Of a stretch of 64,000 bases of DNA, positions 28,833-37,639 are shown piece by piece (within the stretch, counting starts at the first letter, position 1; every line of letters starts with the position of its first letter). This stretch comes from DATDPM01 sp963841995. GTDB taxonomy: Bacteria > Pseudomonadota > Alphaproteobacteria > DATDPM01. The position numbers were made by a program, and so were the translations under genes. The DNA lies in contig CAWJEX010000019.1 in NCBI GenBank assembly GCA_963841995.1, positions 1-64,000 on the forward strand. Reading direction: 5' to 3'. Below the pieces are notes generated by a model. The model saw only the letters and a program-made list of their open reading frames with translations. It was not told the DNA's origin and did no database searches.

Positions 28833-29235
28833 AACCGCAGCCATTCGGATGATCGATGCACCGGCCGCAGGACGGCGGCAATTGCTGGGCACAGCGCCCA
28901 ATCCAGCCCGGCATATCGATTATGTCGTCACCTTGGAGAACCAAATCGAAACCCGCGGCCTCGGTGCTGTTTCCATCGAGCTTGCCTATGTTCCCGACCG
29001 CGTAACACTTGTTCCAGCGGTCTTTGCACCTTATCTCGCGGCGCTGGCGGAAGGTTCTTGGGAATCGATCGAGGCGATGGGCGCTTCGATCCTCGCGGAC
29101 ATGGAAAGTGAATTGGTGCCGCGCTATTCGCGGATTGTCATTTGCGGATCGCTGGCCGATGGCGCCTACCGCGTCATGATCGAAGGGCGTCAGCCCGATT
29201 GGAAGAATGACGGGCTTCTGGCCCGCCTTCGCTAG
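28825..29235 (+). CDS. Conserved-looking small protein at the end of the flagellar operon
   Basis: 136 residues from an ATG that overlaps the end of the FliK-like gene by eight bases. I do not recognise a named family. The middle (SIELAYVPDRVTLVPAVFAP, then ILADMESELVPRYSRIVI) has a strand-helix rhythm and a PRY-RIxxxG segment faintly like the T-fold of QueF-type enzymes, but the catalytic Cys and Glu of QueF are absent, so no enzymatic role is proposed. Tight coupling to the flhF-flhG-fliK-like genes suggests a flagellar-linked role. Confidence 0.65.
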   Translation: MSKTAAIRMIDAPAAGRRQLLGTAPNPARHIDYVVTLENQIETRGLGAVSIELAYVPDRVTLVPAVFAPYLAALAEGSWESIEAMGASILADMESELVPRYSRIVICGSLADGAYRVMIEGRQPDWKNDGLLARLR

Positions 29236-29263
29236 AAACCTCTATTTTCCGAGATAACGCCCG

Positions 29264-29674
29264 TTATTTTCCGCCGTGGCGGCGAGCGCCCAGCTCGTCG
29301 AACGCGAATTGCTCCAGCCTGGCCGCGCGCTCGCGGGCGGCCTTTTCGCGATGCTCCTGGGCGATTTCAAACCGCTTCAGCTCCTGGAAAGACTGCGCGA
29401 CATCATCCACTGCCTGGGAAATCTTGATCTGAACTTCGGCCAGCGAGGCCGCGAGCGTCGCGCGGCGCGCGATCACCGCCTTGGCGTAATTTCCATAACC
29501 AAACCGGGCTTCCAGCGAGCCGACGGCGACCTTCTGTTCGGATCGCATATCTTCTTCGATGCGCGCACCATGGTCGCGCAGCTCGGCGGCCAGACGCTCG
29601 AGCTCGGCAAGATTGCGGCGCTTCTCATCGAGGCGCCAGCGATGAAGTCGGATGAGATTGGGAAGACCCTTCAT
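29264..29674 (-). CDS. fliJ: Flagellar export chaperone/coiled-coil protein FliJ
   Basis: 136 residues, almost entirely alpha-helical and charged, with heptad-like Leu/Ala spacing (RLDEKRRNLAELERLAAELR, EIAQEHREKAARERAARLEQ), typical of FliJ, the stalk of the FliI ATPase. It starts 23 bases after the fliI stop codon on the same strand. FliJ sequences are poorly conserved, so context carries much of the identification. Its 3' end converges with the plus-strand operon. Confidence 0.8.
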   Translation of the reverse strand: MKGLPNLIRLHRWRLDEKRRNLAELERLAAELRDHGARIEEDMRSEQKVAVGSLEARFGYGNYAKAVIARRATLAASLAEVQIKISQAVDDVAQSFQELKRFEIAQEHREKAARERAARLEQFAFDELGARRHGGK

Positions 29675-29697
29675 GGTGAAGCCTCAGCGCCTGTCCG

Positions 29698-31036
29698 TCA
29701 TGACGCCTTGACCTCGAACAGCCGGGCAAGGGCGGCGTAGCCGCTCGCCAGATCGGCGCATTCGTTCTTATCCTGGCGCAGAAACGTTTCGAGGGCCGGG
29801 TGATAATGGATTGCCTCGTCCGTCTTGGGATCGCTGCCCCGGCGATAAGCGCCCAGCCGGATCATCTCGGCCATGTCTTCATAGGCAGAAACCAGAGAAC
29901 GCGCCCGGCCGACGACAGCGTTTTCGCCGGGCGTGTTGCAATCGGGCATGGTCCGCGAGACGCTTCTCAAAATATCGATGGCCGGGTAACGGCCGCGCTC
30001 GGCGATCTTGCGGTCGAGCACGATATGGCCATCGAGAATGGCGCGAAGCGCATCGGCAATCGGCTCGTTCGAATCGTCGCCTTCGACCAGCACGGTGAAG
30101 AGACCGGTGATCGTGCCCACACCCTTGCCCGGGCCGGCGCGTTCCAGCAGTTTCGGCAGTTCCGCGAAGACGGTCGGCGTATAGCCCTTCGTCGTCGGCG
30201 GCTCGCCGGCGGAAAGGCCGATTTCGCGCTGGGCCATGGCGAAGCGGGTGACCGAATCGATGAGGCAAAGAACGTTCTTGTCCTGATCGCGAAAATATTC
30301 TGCCACTGTCATGGTGAGATACGCCGCCTGGCGGCGCAGCAGCGGCAATTCGTCGGAGGTCGCGACCACGATGACGCTGCGGGACAAGCCCTCCGGGCCC
30401 AGATTGTCTTCGATGAATTCCTGAACCTCGCGCCCGCGCTCGCCGATGAGCCCGATGACAATGACGTCGGAGGCCGTGAACCGCGCCATCATCGACAGCA
30501 AAATCGATTTGCCGACGCCGGACCCAGAGAAAATCCCCATGCGCTGCCCGCGGCAGCAGGTGAGGAACGTATTGATCGCGCGCACACCCAAATCCATCTT
30601 GCCCGAGACGCGCTGGCGTTCATGGGCGGGCGGTGGCGCATTGCGCAAGGGATAAGTCGAGGTGCCCAATTGCAGCTGGCCTTTGCCGTCGATCGGCTCG
30701 CCCAGTGCGTTGACGACCCGGCCCAGCCAGCCGGCCGACGGATTGATTGAGGTGCCGCGGGCGGCGGGTTCGAACTCTGCAGCCGAGACCGATGCCGTCC
30801 AGCGAGCCGAAGGGCATCAGAACGGCCCGGCGGTCGCGGAATCCGATCACTTCACAGGGGACGATGCGGCCGTTCGCGGCGCGGACGTTGCAGTGGCCGC
30901 CGATCGAGAGCACCCGCTCGATGCCGCCGGCTTCCACCAGCATGCCGAGAACCGCGGTGACCCGGCCAAATCCCCGGTATTCCGGGATTTCGGCAAGGTC
31001 GGTCAACAAGCTGTCGAACGGTGCTGCCAAGGTCAA
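29698..31036 (-). CDS. fliI: Flagellum-specific ATPase FliI (apparent frameshift)
   Basis: ATPase of the flagellar export apparatus. Repaired length about 445 residues. Walker A is GIFSGSGVGKSILL, followed by VIGLIGERGREVQEF and the Walker B segment VLCLIDSVTRFAMAQREIG. The N-terminal 90 residues lie in another frame. The break is at plus-strand GAACTC (30772-30777), which reads GAGTTC on the coding strand; dropping one T gives GAGTC and GLGCRVEPAARGTSINPSAG, as expected. The start is a TTG. The gene is divergent from ctrA in the ancestral order; the integrated element now separates them, beginning 78 bases upstream of this start. Confidence 0.92.
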
Positions 31037-31113
31037 TTTTTTGCCGAAGTTTCTGAGGGAGCCGGATGGCCCCGGCTCTTTTTCCCTGTGGTGTAAGCAG
31101 TATCCGGGGAAAG

Positions 31114-31129
31114 GTTTTATGGATGGTTA
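31114..31129 (+). repeat. attL, 16-bp direct repeat
   Basis: GTTTTATGGATGGTTA, identical to 44594-44609. It lies 78 bases upstream of the fliI start codon and 176 bases before the integrase ATG. Confidence 0.88.
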
Positions 31130-31148
31130 CCAATAGCAGCCCCCTCCG

Positions 31149-31303
31149 GTCTTTTAGGTTTAAAGCAATACCGCCCCTAAGCATCGGATATTGTTTATTA
31201 ATTTGCTTTAAACATAGGGCTGGGAGCGCTAACCTAGGGGCGTCTTAAAAGACAAAAAGGAGTCCGCCCGACCCCAATTTCGCTTATTCCTAGGAGCGCT
31301 AAC
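31149..31303 (+). repeat. Inverted and direct repeats at the left end, before the integrase
   Basis: GTTTAAAGCAA (31158-31168) is mirrored by TTGCTTTAAAC (31203-31213); GTCTTTTA (31149) by TAAAAGAC (31246); CGCCCCTA (31172) by TAGGGGCG (31235). GGAGCGCTAAC is repeated directly at 31223 and 31293, the second overlapping the integrase ribosome-binding site. Likely integrase/excisionase arm sites and an operator (inference). Confidence 0.6.
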
Positions 31304-31305
31304 TA

Positions 31306-32577
31306 ATGCCCTCACTTAAGTTCACGGAGAAGAAAATCGACGCCCTGCCCGCTCCGGACCCTAGTGGCCGGCAGGTCATTTACTGGGACGAGGAGCTTAC
31401 GGGCTTCGGCGTGCTTTGCAGCGGCAAGACCCGGGCCAAGACCTTCATCGTGCAACGTCGATTGCCGGATGGCCGTACGCGGCGCGTCACCATCGGCCCA
31501 ACCAATGTGTTCACGGATATTGCTGTCGCCCGAAAAGAGGCAGAAGGCAAACTCGCCGACCTCTACCGCGGCAAAGACCCGAAAGCCGCACGCCGCGCCA
31601 ACATGACATTGCGCAAAGCTTTGGACGAGTACCTTGAGGCGCGCACGAAGCTCCGCCCAAAGAGCAAGACGATTTATCGCAGCTTGATCGAGCGGCATCT
31701 CGAATCGTGGCTCGACCGACCACTCCGCGACATAAACGCGGACATGGTCGAAGGCCGCCACCGCGAAATTCAAAAGGAGGTCGTGAGTCACAATAAGAAA
31801 GATAGGGAAGCGGGGCGTGTCCAAGTCACCGGCGGCGGTTCCGCCAACCTCACCATGCGCACCTTCAGGGCAATCTTCAATTTTGTAAGCGACCGCGCAT
31901 CGGAGATGCCACCCAACCCGGTCCGGCGCTTGCGCGAAAGTTGGTATGACGAGCCGCGGCGTGAAAGGCTGGTTCGCGCAGATGAGCTTCCTGCCTTTTA
32001 CGATGCTGTATGCGCATTGCCGAGCCGGACGCATTGCGATTATGTGCTGACATTGTTGTTCACCGGCTTGCGCAAGAGCGAAGCTGGCGCTTTGAAATGG
32101 AGTGAAGTGGATTTGGTGGGCCGCATGATAAGGCTGCCTGCAGGCCGAACGAAAGCCGGGCGCAAGCTCGACTTGCCGATGTCAGACTTTGTGCGTGACC
32201 TGTTCATTGCCCGCCGGGCGCTCGGCAACGAGGGTGATTATGTGTTCGCTTGTGACAGTAAGAGCGGGCACCTTGAAAACCCAGGCAGCGCATTTGGCGA
32301 AATTGAAAAGGCGACCGGCATCGTCTTAAGCCCACACGACCTACGGCGCACTTTTATAACGGTCGCTGAGGCGACAGATATGTCCGTGATCGCGCTTAAA
32401 GCACTAGTGAATCATTCGATCGGTAGCGACGTCACCAGTGGTTACGTGCGTTTGACGGTTGATCGGTTGCGCGAACCCGCACAGCGCATATGCGACCGGC
32501 TCAAAACTCTTTGCGGGATCGAGGCCGTTGTGGGCGAGAATGTCGAAGGCATCGGTAAAATTAGTGCTTTGCCATAA
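31306..32577 (+). CDS. int: Tyrosine recombinase (phage-type integrase)
   Basis: Catalyses integration and, with an excisionase, excision of the island. 423 residues: an arm-type DNA-binding N terminus (DUF4102-like, FTEKKIDALPAPDPSGRQ), a SAM-like core-binding domain with RPKSKTIYRSLIERHLESWL, and the C-terminal catalytic domain with TGLRKSE (first Arg), HDLRRTF (His-x-x-Arg), LVNHS (second His) and SGYVRLT (Tyr nucleophile). All catalytic residues are present. The ATG follows TAGGAGCGCTAACTA. Immediately inside attL, as expected for a site-specific element. Confidence 0.95.
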   Translation: MPSLKFTEKKIDALPAPDPSGRQVIYWDEELTGFGVLCSGKTRAKTFIVQRRLPDGRTRRVTIGPTNVFTDIAVARKEAEGKLADLYRGKDPKAARRANMTLRKALDEYLEARTKLRPKSKTIYRSLIERHLESWLDRPLRDINADMVEGRHREIQKEVVSHNKKDREAGRVQVTGGGSANLTMRTFRAIFNFVSDRASEMPPNPVRRLRESWYDEPRRERLVRADELPAFYDAVCALPSRTHCDYVLTLLFTGLRKSEAGALKWSEVDLVGRMIRLPAGRTKAGRKLDLPMSDFVRDLFIARRALGNEGDYVFACDSKSGHLENPGSAFGEIEKATGIVLSPHDLRRTFITVAEATDMSVIALKALVNHSIGSDVTSGYVRLTVDRLREPAQRICDRLKTLCGIEAVVGENVEGIGKISALP

Positions 32578-32754
32578 CGTTACTTTATTTTATAAAGGGC
32601 CTGACCCCGCCAGACTATCGTTAGGGACGAGTTGGAGGGGGGCACGAGCCACGAGCAATTGATGCGAGGGGTGAGGATTCAGCCCTAATAAAATGAATCG
32701 CGGACCACGGCGCTAGGCGAGCGCCACCGCAACTTCCCTGAGCTGCGCGAATGG

Positions 32755-32794
32755 GCCGGTCGGACGCAATTATTGCGTTCGGGCGGCTTTTTTT
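32755..32794 (+). terminator. Rho-independent terminator in the leader of the excisionase-like gene
   Basis: Long stem 32755-32770 / 32772-32787 with one mismatch, core ACGCAAT/ATTGCGT, followed by seven T residues. A second hairpin (GGCGCT, 5-nt loop, AGCGCC) lies at 32709-32725. The 250-base gap after the integrase gene otherwise shows no reading frame. Confidence 0.8.
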
Positions 32795-32826
32795 GATTCC
32801 CGTCCGAGCGCCTGACGAGGGAATCA
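32794..32826 (+). promoter_or_regulatory. Hairpin hiding the ribosome-binding site of the excisionase-like gene
   Basis: TGATTCCC (32794-32801) pairs perfectly with GGGAATCA (32819-32826); the right arm and bases just before it (GAGGG) are the only Shine-Dalgarno sequence for the ATG at 32828. Both arms contain GANTC sites. Confidence 0.55.
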
Positions 32827-32827
32827 T

Positions 32828-33172
32828 ATGCCAAAAAAGACTTCTGCAGACGTGCGCACCCCACAACGACATCATCTCGACGCCCACGCCCAAGATATTG
32901 CGGAGCGCAACAATGGTGCGCCGGATGATCTATTGAGCACCGGCGCAGTTGCCGGATGGCTCGGCGTCAGCACTCAATTTTTGGAGATCGGCCGGCACCG
33001 CGGATACGGGCCACCATTCGTCCGGTTGAGTGTCCGGCGGGTTCGCTATAAACGCGCCGATGTGCTCGCTTGGCTCGCCGAGCGGACGCACAGCGTGACT
33101 TCCGAATACAACAAGAAAGTCACCAAAACGAGACGTCGCCCCGCGGCAACGACACCCGTCGAAACGGCATGA
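32828..33172 (+). CDS. Excisionase/AlpA-like helix-turn-helix protein
   Basis: 114 residues. The central part (LLSTGAVAGWLGVSTQFLEI, then PFVRLSVRRVRYKRADVLAW) is a winged helix-turn-helix of the MerR/excisionase type, in which the wing motif V-R-Y is followed by D-V-L-A-W-L. Such proteins bend attachment-site DNA and direct excision, or regulate the integrase. The N- and C-terminal tails are basic. Located between the integrase and replication genes, as in many integrated elements. Whether it acts as excisionase or repressor cannot be told. Confidence 0.75.
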   Translation: MPKKTSADVRTPQRHHLDAHAQDIAERNNGAPDDLLSTGAVAGWLGVSTQFLEIGRHRGYGPPFVRLSVRRVRYKRADVLAWLAERTHSVTSEYNKKVTKTRRRPAATTPVETA

Positions 33173-33184
33173 CGGGGAAACGCC

Positions 33185-34523
33185 ATGAGCCAAGGAATAG
33201 AACGCCGCCCCGCGGCAAACGGGGCGGCGCGAAAACACACTAAAGGCCAGGAACGGCCCAAATATACCGCCGACGACGGAGACGGTAAAGGCCGCGCGGC
33301 ATCAACGGCCGGCGCAAGGCGCGTGACGCTGCTGGTGAAGCACAAGTTCGCGCTGGCAGTTATGCTCGACAAGCGTCTTAAATCCAGCGCGAAGGCAGTT
33401 GCGGCCTATCTGCTCGAACGTTTCAACGAAAACCCGAAATGCAAACATCCGGGCTACGCCTGGCCCGGCATGGGCGCGATCGCCAAGGCGACGGGCCTCC
33501 ATCGTCTCACCGTGGTCAAGGCCATCGCAGCACTAGAGAAGTTCGGCTACTTCGTCGTCAGGCATGCCGACAAGGGGAACCCGGATGATACGAACTTGTA
33601 CCGACCGGTGTGGGAGGTATCGGAGCGCGGACCTAGTAACCTAGAGGCTACTAGTAATCTAGAGGCTACTAGTAGCGACACGCCTCCCAGCCTAGTAGCC
33701 AAACGGCGCGAGCCTAGTAGCCAAAACGCTACTCAATTACCTTCTATTATAAAAACTCAAAAATTACCTTCTAGGCGGAAAAGGAAATTTTTTGATTTTG
33801 AGAAAAAAGAAAAAGGAAACGGAACACCAGATGGCGAAGAGGGGCGAGCTGATGACGACGATGACGAGGTAGGAACAGGGGACGAGCTTGGCGACCTTGA
33901 CGAAGAGACGCTGCTCCGCACCCTGAAGTCTGACGACGACTTGGATTCTGACGAGGCCTTTGATCTCTTCGCGATGATATTCCCACGCAAGGATTCAGAT
34001 GAGGGCAAGCTGAAAGGAGCTTGGACGAACGCGGTTGTCAAATCGGACGCGCCAGTTCGAGAGGTTCTCATCGTCGCAACGTTGTGGAACAGATTTTACG
34101 AGTTGTTCCCCGAAGATTATGCTCCTTACCCTGGTGTGTGGTTGAAGCAACAGGGTTGGAAGACGTGGCGTCCCTATGGGTGCACGAGGGAGACGATCGG
34201 ACTTTTCCAAGACGAGCTTGAGAACGCGGAGACGCTGGATGAATTCGACGATTTCGTGGCCAAGAATTTGAGAATCGCCCTTCAGTGTATTATGGAGGAG
34301 TTACCGCTGGCCCGACACTAACGCGAAGATCGCCCGCAATGCGTTCAACAAATTGATGGCTGATAGGTGCGACACGGAGAAGATCATCCGAAAGACGAAG
34401 CAGATGCTTTCGGAATGTCGGGAAAAGCGCAAAGACGTACCATTGTTGGGTCAGTGGTTGTTCAGCCAGTTTTCCGGGGCACGTGATTATCATGAGATCG
34501 ATAATTGGATGAGGAGTCCGTAA
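33185..34523 (+). CDS. Replication initiator-like protein with internal origin repeats (apparent frameshift)
   Basis: The first 150 residues contain a helix-turn-helix segment (YAWPGMGAIAKATGLHRLTV then VKAIAALEKFGYF), as in phage replication proteins. A low-complexity acidic middle follows. The frame stops at 34321, but a good coding frame continues one position over to 34523 with FNKLMADRCDTEKIIRKTKQ and PLLGQWLFSQFSGA, a pattern seen at the C terminus of phage replication proteins. Removing one base from GAGAATC (34270-34276) joins them into about 445 residues, and leaves a GANTC site. The gene holds a cluster of iterons and an AT-rich stretch, as in the lambda O gene. Confidence 0.75.
33632..33805 (+). 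other. Candidate replication origin: iterons plus AT-rich tract
   Basis: The 9-mer GGCTACTAG / CTAGTAGCC occurs four times: forward at 33646 and 33664, reverse at 33692 and 33714, plus a one-mismatch copy at 33632. Larger direct repeats are CTAGAGGCTACTAGTA at 33641 and 33659 (18 bp apart) and CCTAGTAGCCAAA at 33691 and 33713 (22 bp apart). An AT-rich, purine-biased tract follows (about 33731-33805). The repeats encode the odd duplicate SNLEATSNLEATS in the protein. Confidence 0.65.
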
Positions 34524-34854
34524 TCGTCTCCGATGATGTTGTGGACGATAGACCGCTCCGGTGGTGGCTATCGATACAGCGGTTCCCTGCCGGACCACAG
34601 GGTCACGATAACCCCCCGGCCGGGGTTTAGGGCCGGGGGCGAGGTGTTGGGCCCTTCCTTGCTCATCCACCGGGCTGGCGCCCGAACATCCCCGCCTGGG
34701 TCCAACCTTTTTCCCCAGTGCAAATTTTCGCCTCCCGTTTTCGGCGCTTTCGCTTATTCCCCGCGACACACGAGGAATTTCTAAAAGAATACGGGGGTTT
34801 AGCACCGCGCGCCTTTTATTTAAACTTAAGCAACGAAGTTTTTGGGGGTCGAAT
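34524..34854 (+). other. Non-coding gap before the terminase genes
   Basis: 331 bases without a convincing frame. It holds a strong hairpin, CCCCCGGCC (34613-34621) pairing with GGCCGGGGG (34631-34639), and one of the three copies of the 12-mer TTTCGCTTATTC (34748-34759). Packaging sites often lie next to or inside terS, so a cos/pac site here is possible, but nothing in the sequence proves it. Confidence 0.5.
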
Positions 34855-35298
34855 ATGGCCCACGCAAGCCCAGTACAAGCCGAGCGCAAGCCCGAAGCCA
34901 GGTCGGCGATAACCAACGGCCGGCTCCTGCCACGCGGCATCGACGGCCGCTCGACCGAAGCCCGTCGGTTCCGCGATCTGGTAGATGCGCTCGCGGCGCC
35001 CTTCGGCGGACTGCAAGCCGCACCCGAAATTATCCGCCAAACAATCCGGCGGTCCGCCGCGCTAGCTTTGCAGGCCGAGGGGCTTGAAGAGGCGATGGCC
35101 CGCGGCGAGGCCGTTGACCCGATCGCCTTCGCCACGGTCACAAACGTCCTTCAGCGCTGTCTGAAACGCCTTGAGGTCGCGAGGCCAAAGCCAAAGGCCG
35201 GCGCGGCCCTCGACGCCCATCTCGCTATGCTGGCCCAGATCACCGCCGCGGCGGATGAAGGTGGCGATTCTGAGATCGCCGAAGGCAGCGACACCTGA
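34855..35298 (+). CDS. Probable phage terminase small subunit
   Basis: 147 residues, mostly helical and Ala/Glu/Arg-rich (ARRFRDLVDALAAPFGGLQA, LQRCLKRLEVARPKPKAGAA). I see no diagnostic TerS motif. The call rests on its size, its helical character and its position directly before terL, whose ATG overlaps this stop codon (ATGA). TerS would recognise packaging sites and load DNA to TerL. Codon use is like that of the neighbouring terL. Confidence 0.55.
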   Translation: MAHASPVQAERKPEARSAITNGRLLPRGIDGRSTEARRFRDLVDALAAPFGGLQAAPEIIRQTIRRSAALALQAEGLEEAMARGEAVDPIAFATVTNVLQRCLKRLEVARPKPKAGAALDAHLAMLAQITAAADEGGDSEIAEGSDT

Positions 35299-36926
35299 TG
35301 AAACAAGCCATCCCGGATATTGCCGTCGTCAAATCAATGAACAGTGCGCGGCTGTTCCGGCCCTTCTATGCCGGCCACAGTTGGGACACGTGGCGCAGCG
35401 TCCTAAGGGCCACATTCGGCGAGGCGATGAACCCCGAAGAGATCGCCGCCTTCCGCACGGTCGCCGAGCGTGATCCGCCGAAACGTCGCGTCGGCGAAGC
35501 CATTTACGTCGTCGGCCGCGGCGGGGGCAAGGACTCAATCGCTGCTCTGATAGCGACGTGCTTTGCGATGAACTTCGATCCCCGGGGCAAGCTGCGCCCG
35601 GGCGAGAAAGCGGTCATCATGTGCGTCGCCGTTGATCGCGACCAGGCCGGCATCGTCCACGGGTACATCCGCGGCCTCATTGAAGAAATCCCGGCGCTCG
35701 CGGCGATGGTCAAGTCGATCGGAAACGAATCCATCGAGCTGAGCAACAGAGTCGTCATCCGGGTTTGCACGAATTCGTTTCGAAGCATCCGCGGGCGGTC
35801 GATCATCTGCGCGATTTTCGATGAGGTCGCGTTGTGGCGCACTGACGACACGTCGGCGGTCCCAGACGTCGAAGTTTATTCCGCGGTGCGGCCCGGCCTG
35901 GCCCGAATGCCCGGCTCCATGTTGCTCTTGATTTCGAGCACGTATCGGCGCTCCGGTCTGCTTTATGACAAATGGAAGGCTCACTACGGACGCGACGATG
36001 AAGACGTGCTCGTCGTGCGCGGCGGAACGCTGACGTTCAATCCCACTTACCCCGAGACGGAAATCGCGAAAGATATTGCGAGCGACCCGCTGCGCTTCCG
36101 CGCCGAGTACGAAGCCGAATGGCGCGACGATCTTTCATCGTACATTCCGCGAGATCTGGTCGAGGCCGCCGTCGATCATGGTGTGAAGGTCCGGCCTCCC
36201 TCCCGGGACAAATCCTATTTCTCGTTCACCGATGTGAGCGGGGGCCGGCATGACGATTATGCGGTGGGGATAGCGCACCGCGAGGACGACATCCTGGTGC
36301 TCGACCTTCTCTTCGAGAAGAAGTCCCCCCTCGTTCCGCAACAGGTTACGGCTGACATCTCCGCGCTGCTGAAGTCGTATAGCGTCACGGAAATCGTGGG
36401 CGATAATTATGGGGCCGAGTGGGTGGTTGCAGAGTTTGCCAAAAACGGAATCACGTACAATCCGTCCGAACTTAACCGCAGCGAGGTCTATCTCAACATG
36501 CTGCCGGCGTTCACTGGCGGGTGTGTCCGGCTGATCGACAACCCACGGCTCGTTGCACAATTCGCGGCGCTGGAGCGCCGGCAATTTTCGGGTGGCAAGG
36601 ACAAAGTAGACCATGGGCCCGGCGGCCACGACGATCTCTGCAACGCGGCCGCCGGAGCGCTGGTCCTGGCCGCCGGCGAAAGCGGCCCGCTCAAGATCAC
36701 CGCCGAGATATTGCGCCGCGCGGCGCTTCCAAACTTCGGCGGAGACGTGGGCTTTGCCGAAAGCCTCGCCAGTCGCATCTTCCACCGCTCAAGCGGCCGC
36801 ACGCCTTTCCAGCGGCGCTTTGACCCTCCGTCGGAGGACCGTCTCGAGCGCATGCTGCATGCTCGCCAGGCCGAGATGTTCAGACGCAACAAAGAGATTG
36901 AACAGAAACTTAAGCGTGACCAATAA
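35298..36926 (+). CDS. Phage terminase large subunit (TerL)
   Basis: DNA-packaging ATPase and nuclease. 542 residues. ATPase domain: Walker A-like GRGGGKDS near residue 73, Walker B ICAIFDEVALW near residue 170, and the C-motif MLLLISSTYRR. Nuclease (RNase H-like) domain: TDVSGG near residue 312, GDNYGAEW near residue 370 and GGHDDLCNAA near residue 440, supplying the acidic metal ligands. All motifs appear intact, so the protein should be functional. TerL is normally encoded by full phages, not by small satellites, which makes its presence here without capsid genes notable. Confidence 0.9.
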   Translation: MKQAIPDIAVVKSMNSARLFRPFYAGHSWDTWRSVLRATFGEAMNPEEIAAFRTVAERDPPKRRVGEAIYVVGRGGGKDSIAALIATCFAMNFDPRGKLRPGEKAVIMCVAVDRDQAGIVHGYIRGLIEEIPALAAMVKSIGNESIELSNRVVIRVCTNSFRSIRGRSIICAIFDEVALWRTDDTSAVPDVEVYSAVRPGLARMPGSMLLLISSTYRRSGLLYDKWKAHYGRDDEDVLVVRGGTLTFNPTYPETEIAKDIASDPLRFRAEYEAEWRDDLSSYIPRDLVEAAVDHGVKVRPPSRDKSYFSFTDVSGGRHDDYAVGIAHREDDILVLDLLFEKKSPLVPQQVTADISALLKSYSVTEIVGDNYGAEWVVAEFAKNGITYNPSELNRSEVYLNMLPAFTGGCVRLIDNPRLVAQFAALERRQFSGGKDKVDHGPGGHDDLCNAAAGALVLAAGESGPLKITAEILRRAALPNFGGDVGFAESLASRIFHRSSGRTPFQRRFDPPSEDRLERMLHARQAEMFRRNKEIEQKLKRDQ

Positions 36927-36959
36927 CGGCCCCGCACAACGCAAAAAGGAGATCATGAC

Positions 36960-37631
36960 ATGAGTCAAAGCAACAAAGCCGCCCTAGCTAAAGGTGTGTT
37001 GATGATGTTTTTGCAAAAAAAGCTCGCGCAGGACGCAAAAATTGACCTGCGGCCCGTCCTCGCCGGCATCACGAACGCGAATTTCAAAGGCAAGAAAGCT
37101 GACATCATCGCAGACATCCGGAACATCACCAGGGGCAAGCTCGCCCGTGACGCCGATCTCGGAGAGCTGCCGCCGCTCATGGACGCGCTGGAACGCGTCG
37201 AGGAGCCGGACGATGAAGTCGGCAAGGCTAACAGTCTCGGCCTCGGCGACTTCCTCTCGGCGATCGGGAAATGGGCGCGGGAAAATCTTTCTCCCGAGGA
37301 GGTTGCGAATCTCGACAACTTCCTATGGACCCTCTGCCCCGCCGATGCCCAGGACCAGCCGCCCGACTTCGCTGGCATGCCAAAGACCGGTGGTGGCATG
37401 GTCGCCGAGCCCGCGATGGATGCCAGTCCTGGTGGCTACGATCGGCGCTTTCCCGATGCAGCGAGGATCGGCAATCTCGGGGGCGGTGAAACCCCGTGGA
37501 AATCGAAGCCTGCAAGCGGCCTTTCGCGGCAAAGCCAACAGCCACCAGCGCGCATCGACTCCTATTCCGACGAAGCAATGCGCGAGTATAACGCCCGTTT
37601 CCCCGATGCCGCCCACATCAAAAACGTTTGA
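36960..37631 (+). CDS. Uncharacterised island protein with a repeated FPDAA motif
   Basis: 223 residues, function not recognised. The N-terminal half is helical (MLQ/Lys-rich, then ADIIADIRNITRGKLARDAD). The C-terminal third is low-complexity and carries a near-duplicate motif, YDRRFPDAARIGNL and YNARFPDAAHIKNV, about 65 residues apart. Short repeated tail motifs of this kind can be docking peptides. It follows terL by 33 bases (AAAAAGGAGATCATGAC precedes the ATG) and so probably belongs to the packaging/virion module. Confidence 0.6.
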   Translation: MSQSNKAALAKGVLMMFLQKKLAQDAKIDLRPVLAGITNANFKGKKADIIADIRNITRGKLARDADLGELPPLMDALERVEEPDDEVGKANSLGLGDFLSAIGKWARENLSPEEVANLDNFLWTLCPADAQDQPPDFAGMPKTGGGMVAEPAMDASPGGYDRRFPDAARIGNLGGGETPWKSKPASGLSRQSQQPPARIDSYSDEAMREYNARFPDAAHIKNV

Positions 37632-37639
37632 GGCCCGCG

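Noticed and set aside
32578..32760. Small structured RNA gene after the integrase
   Set aside because: Hairpins and a terminator are present, but no promoter or known RNA family was recognised; treated as the leader of the next gene.
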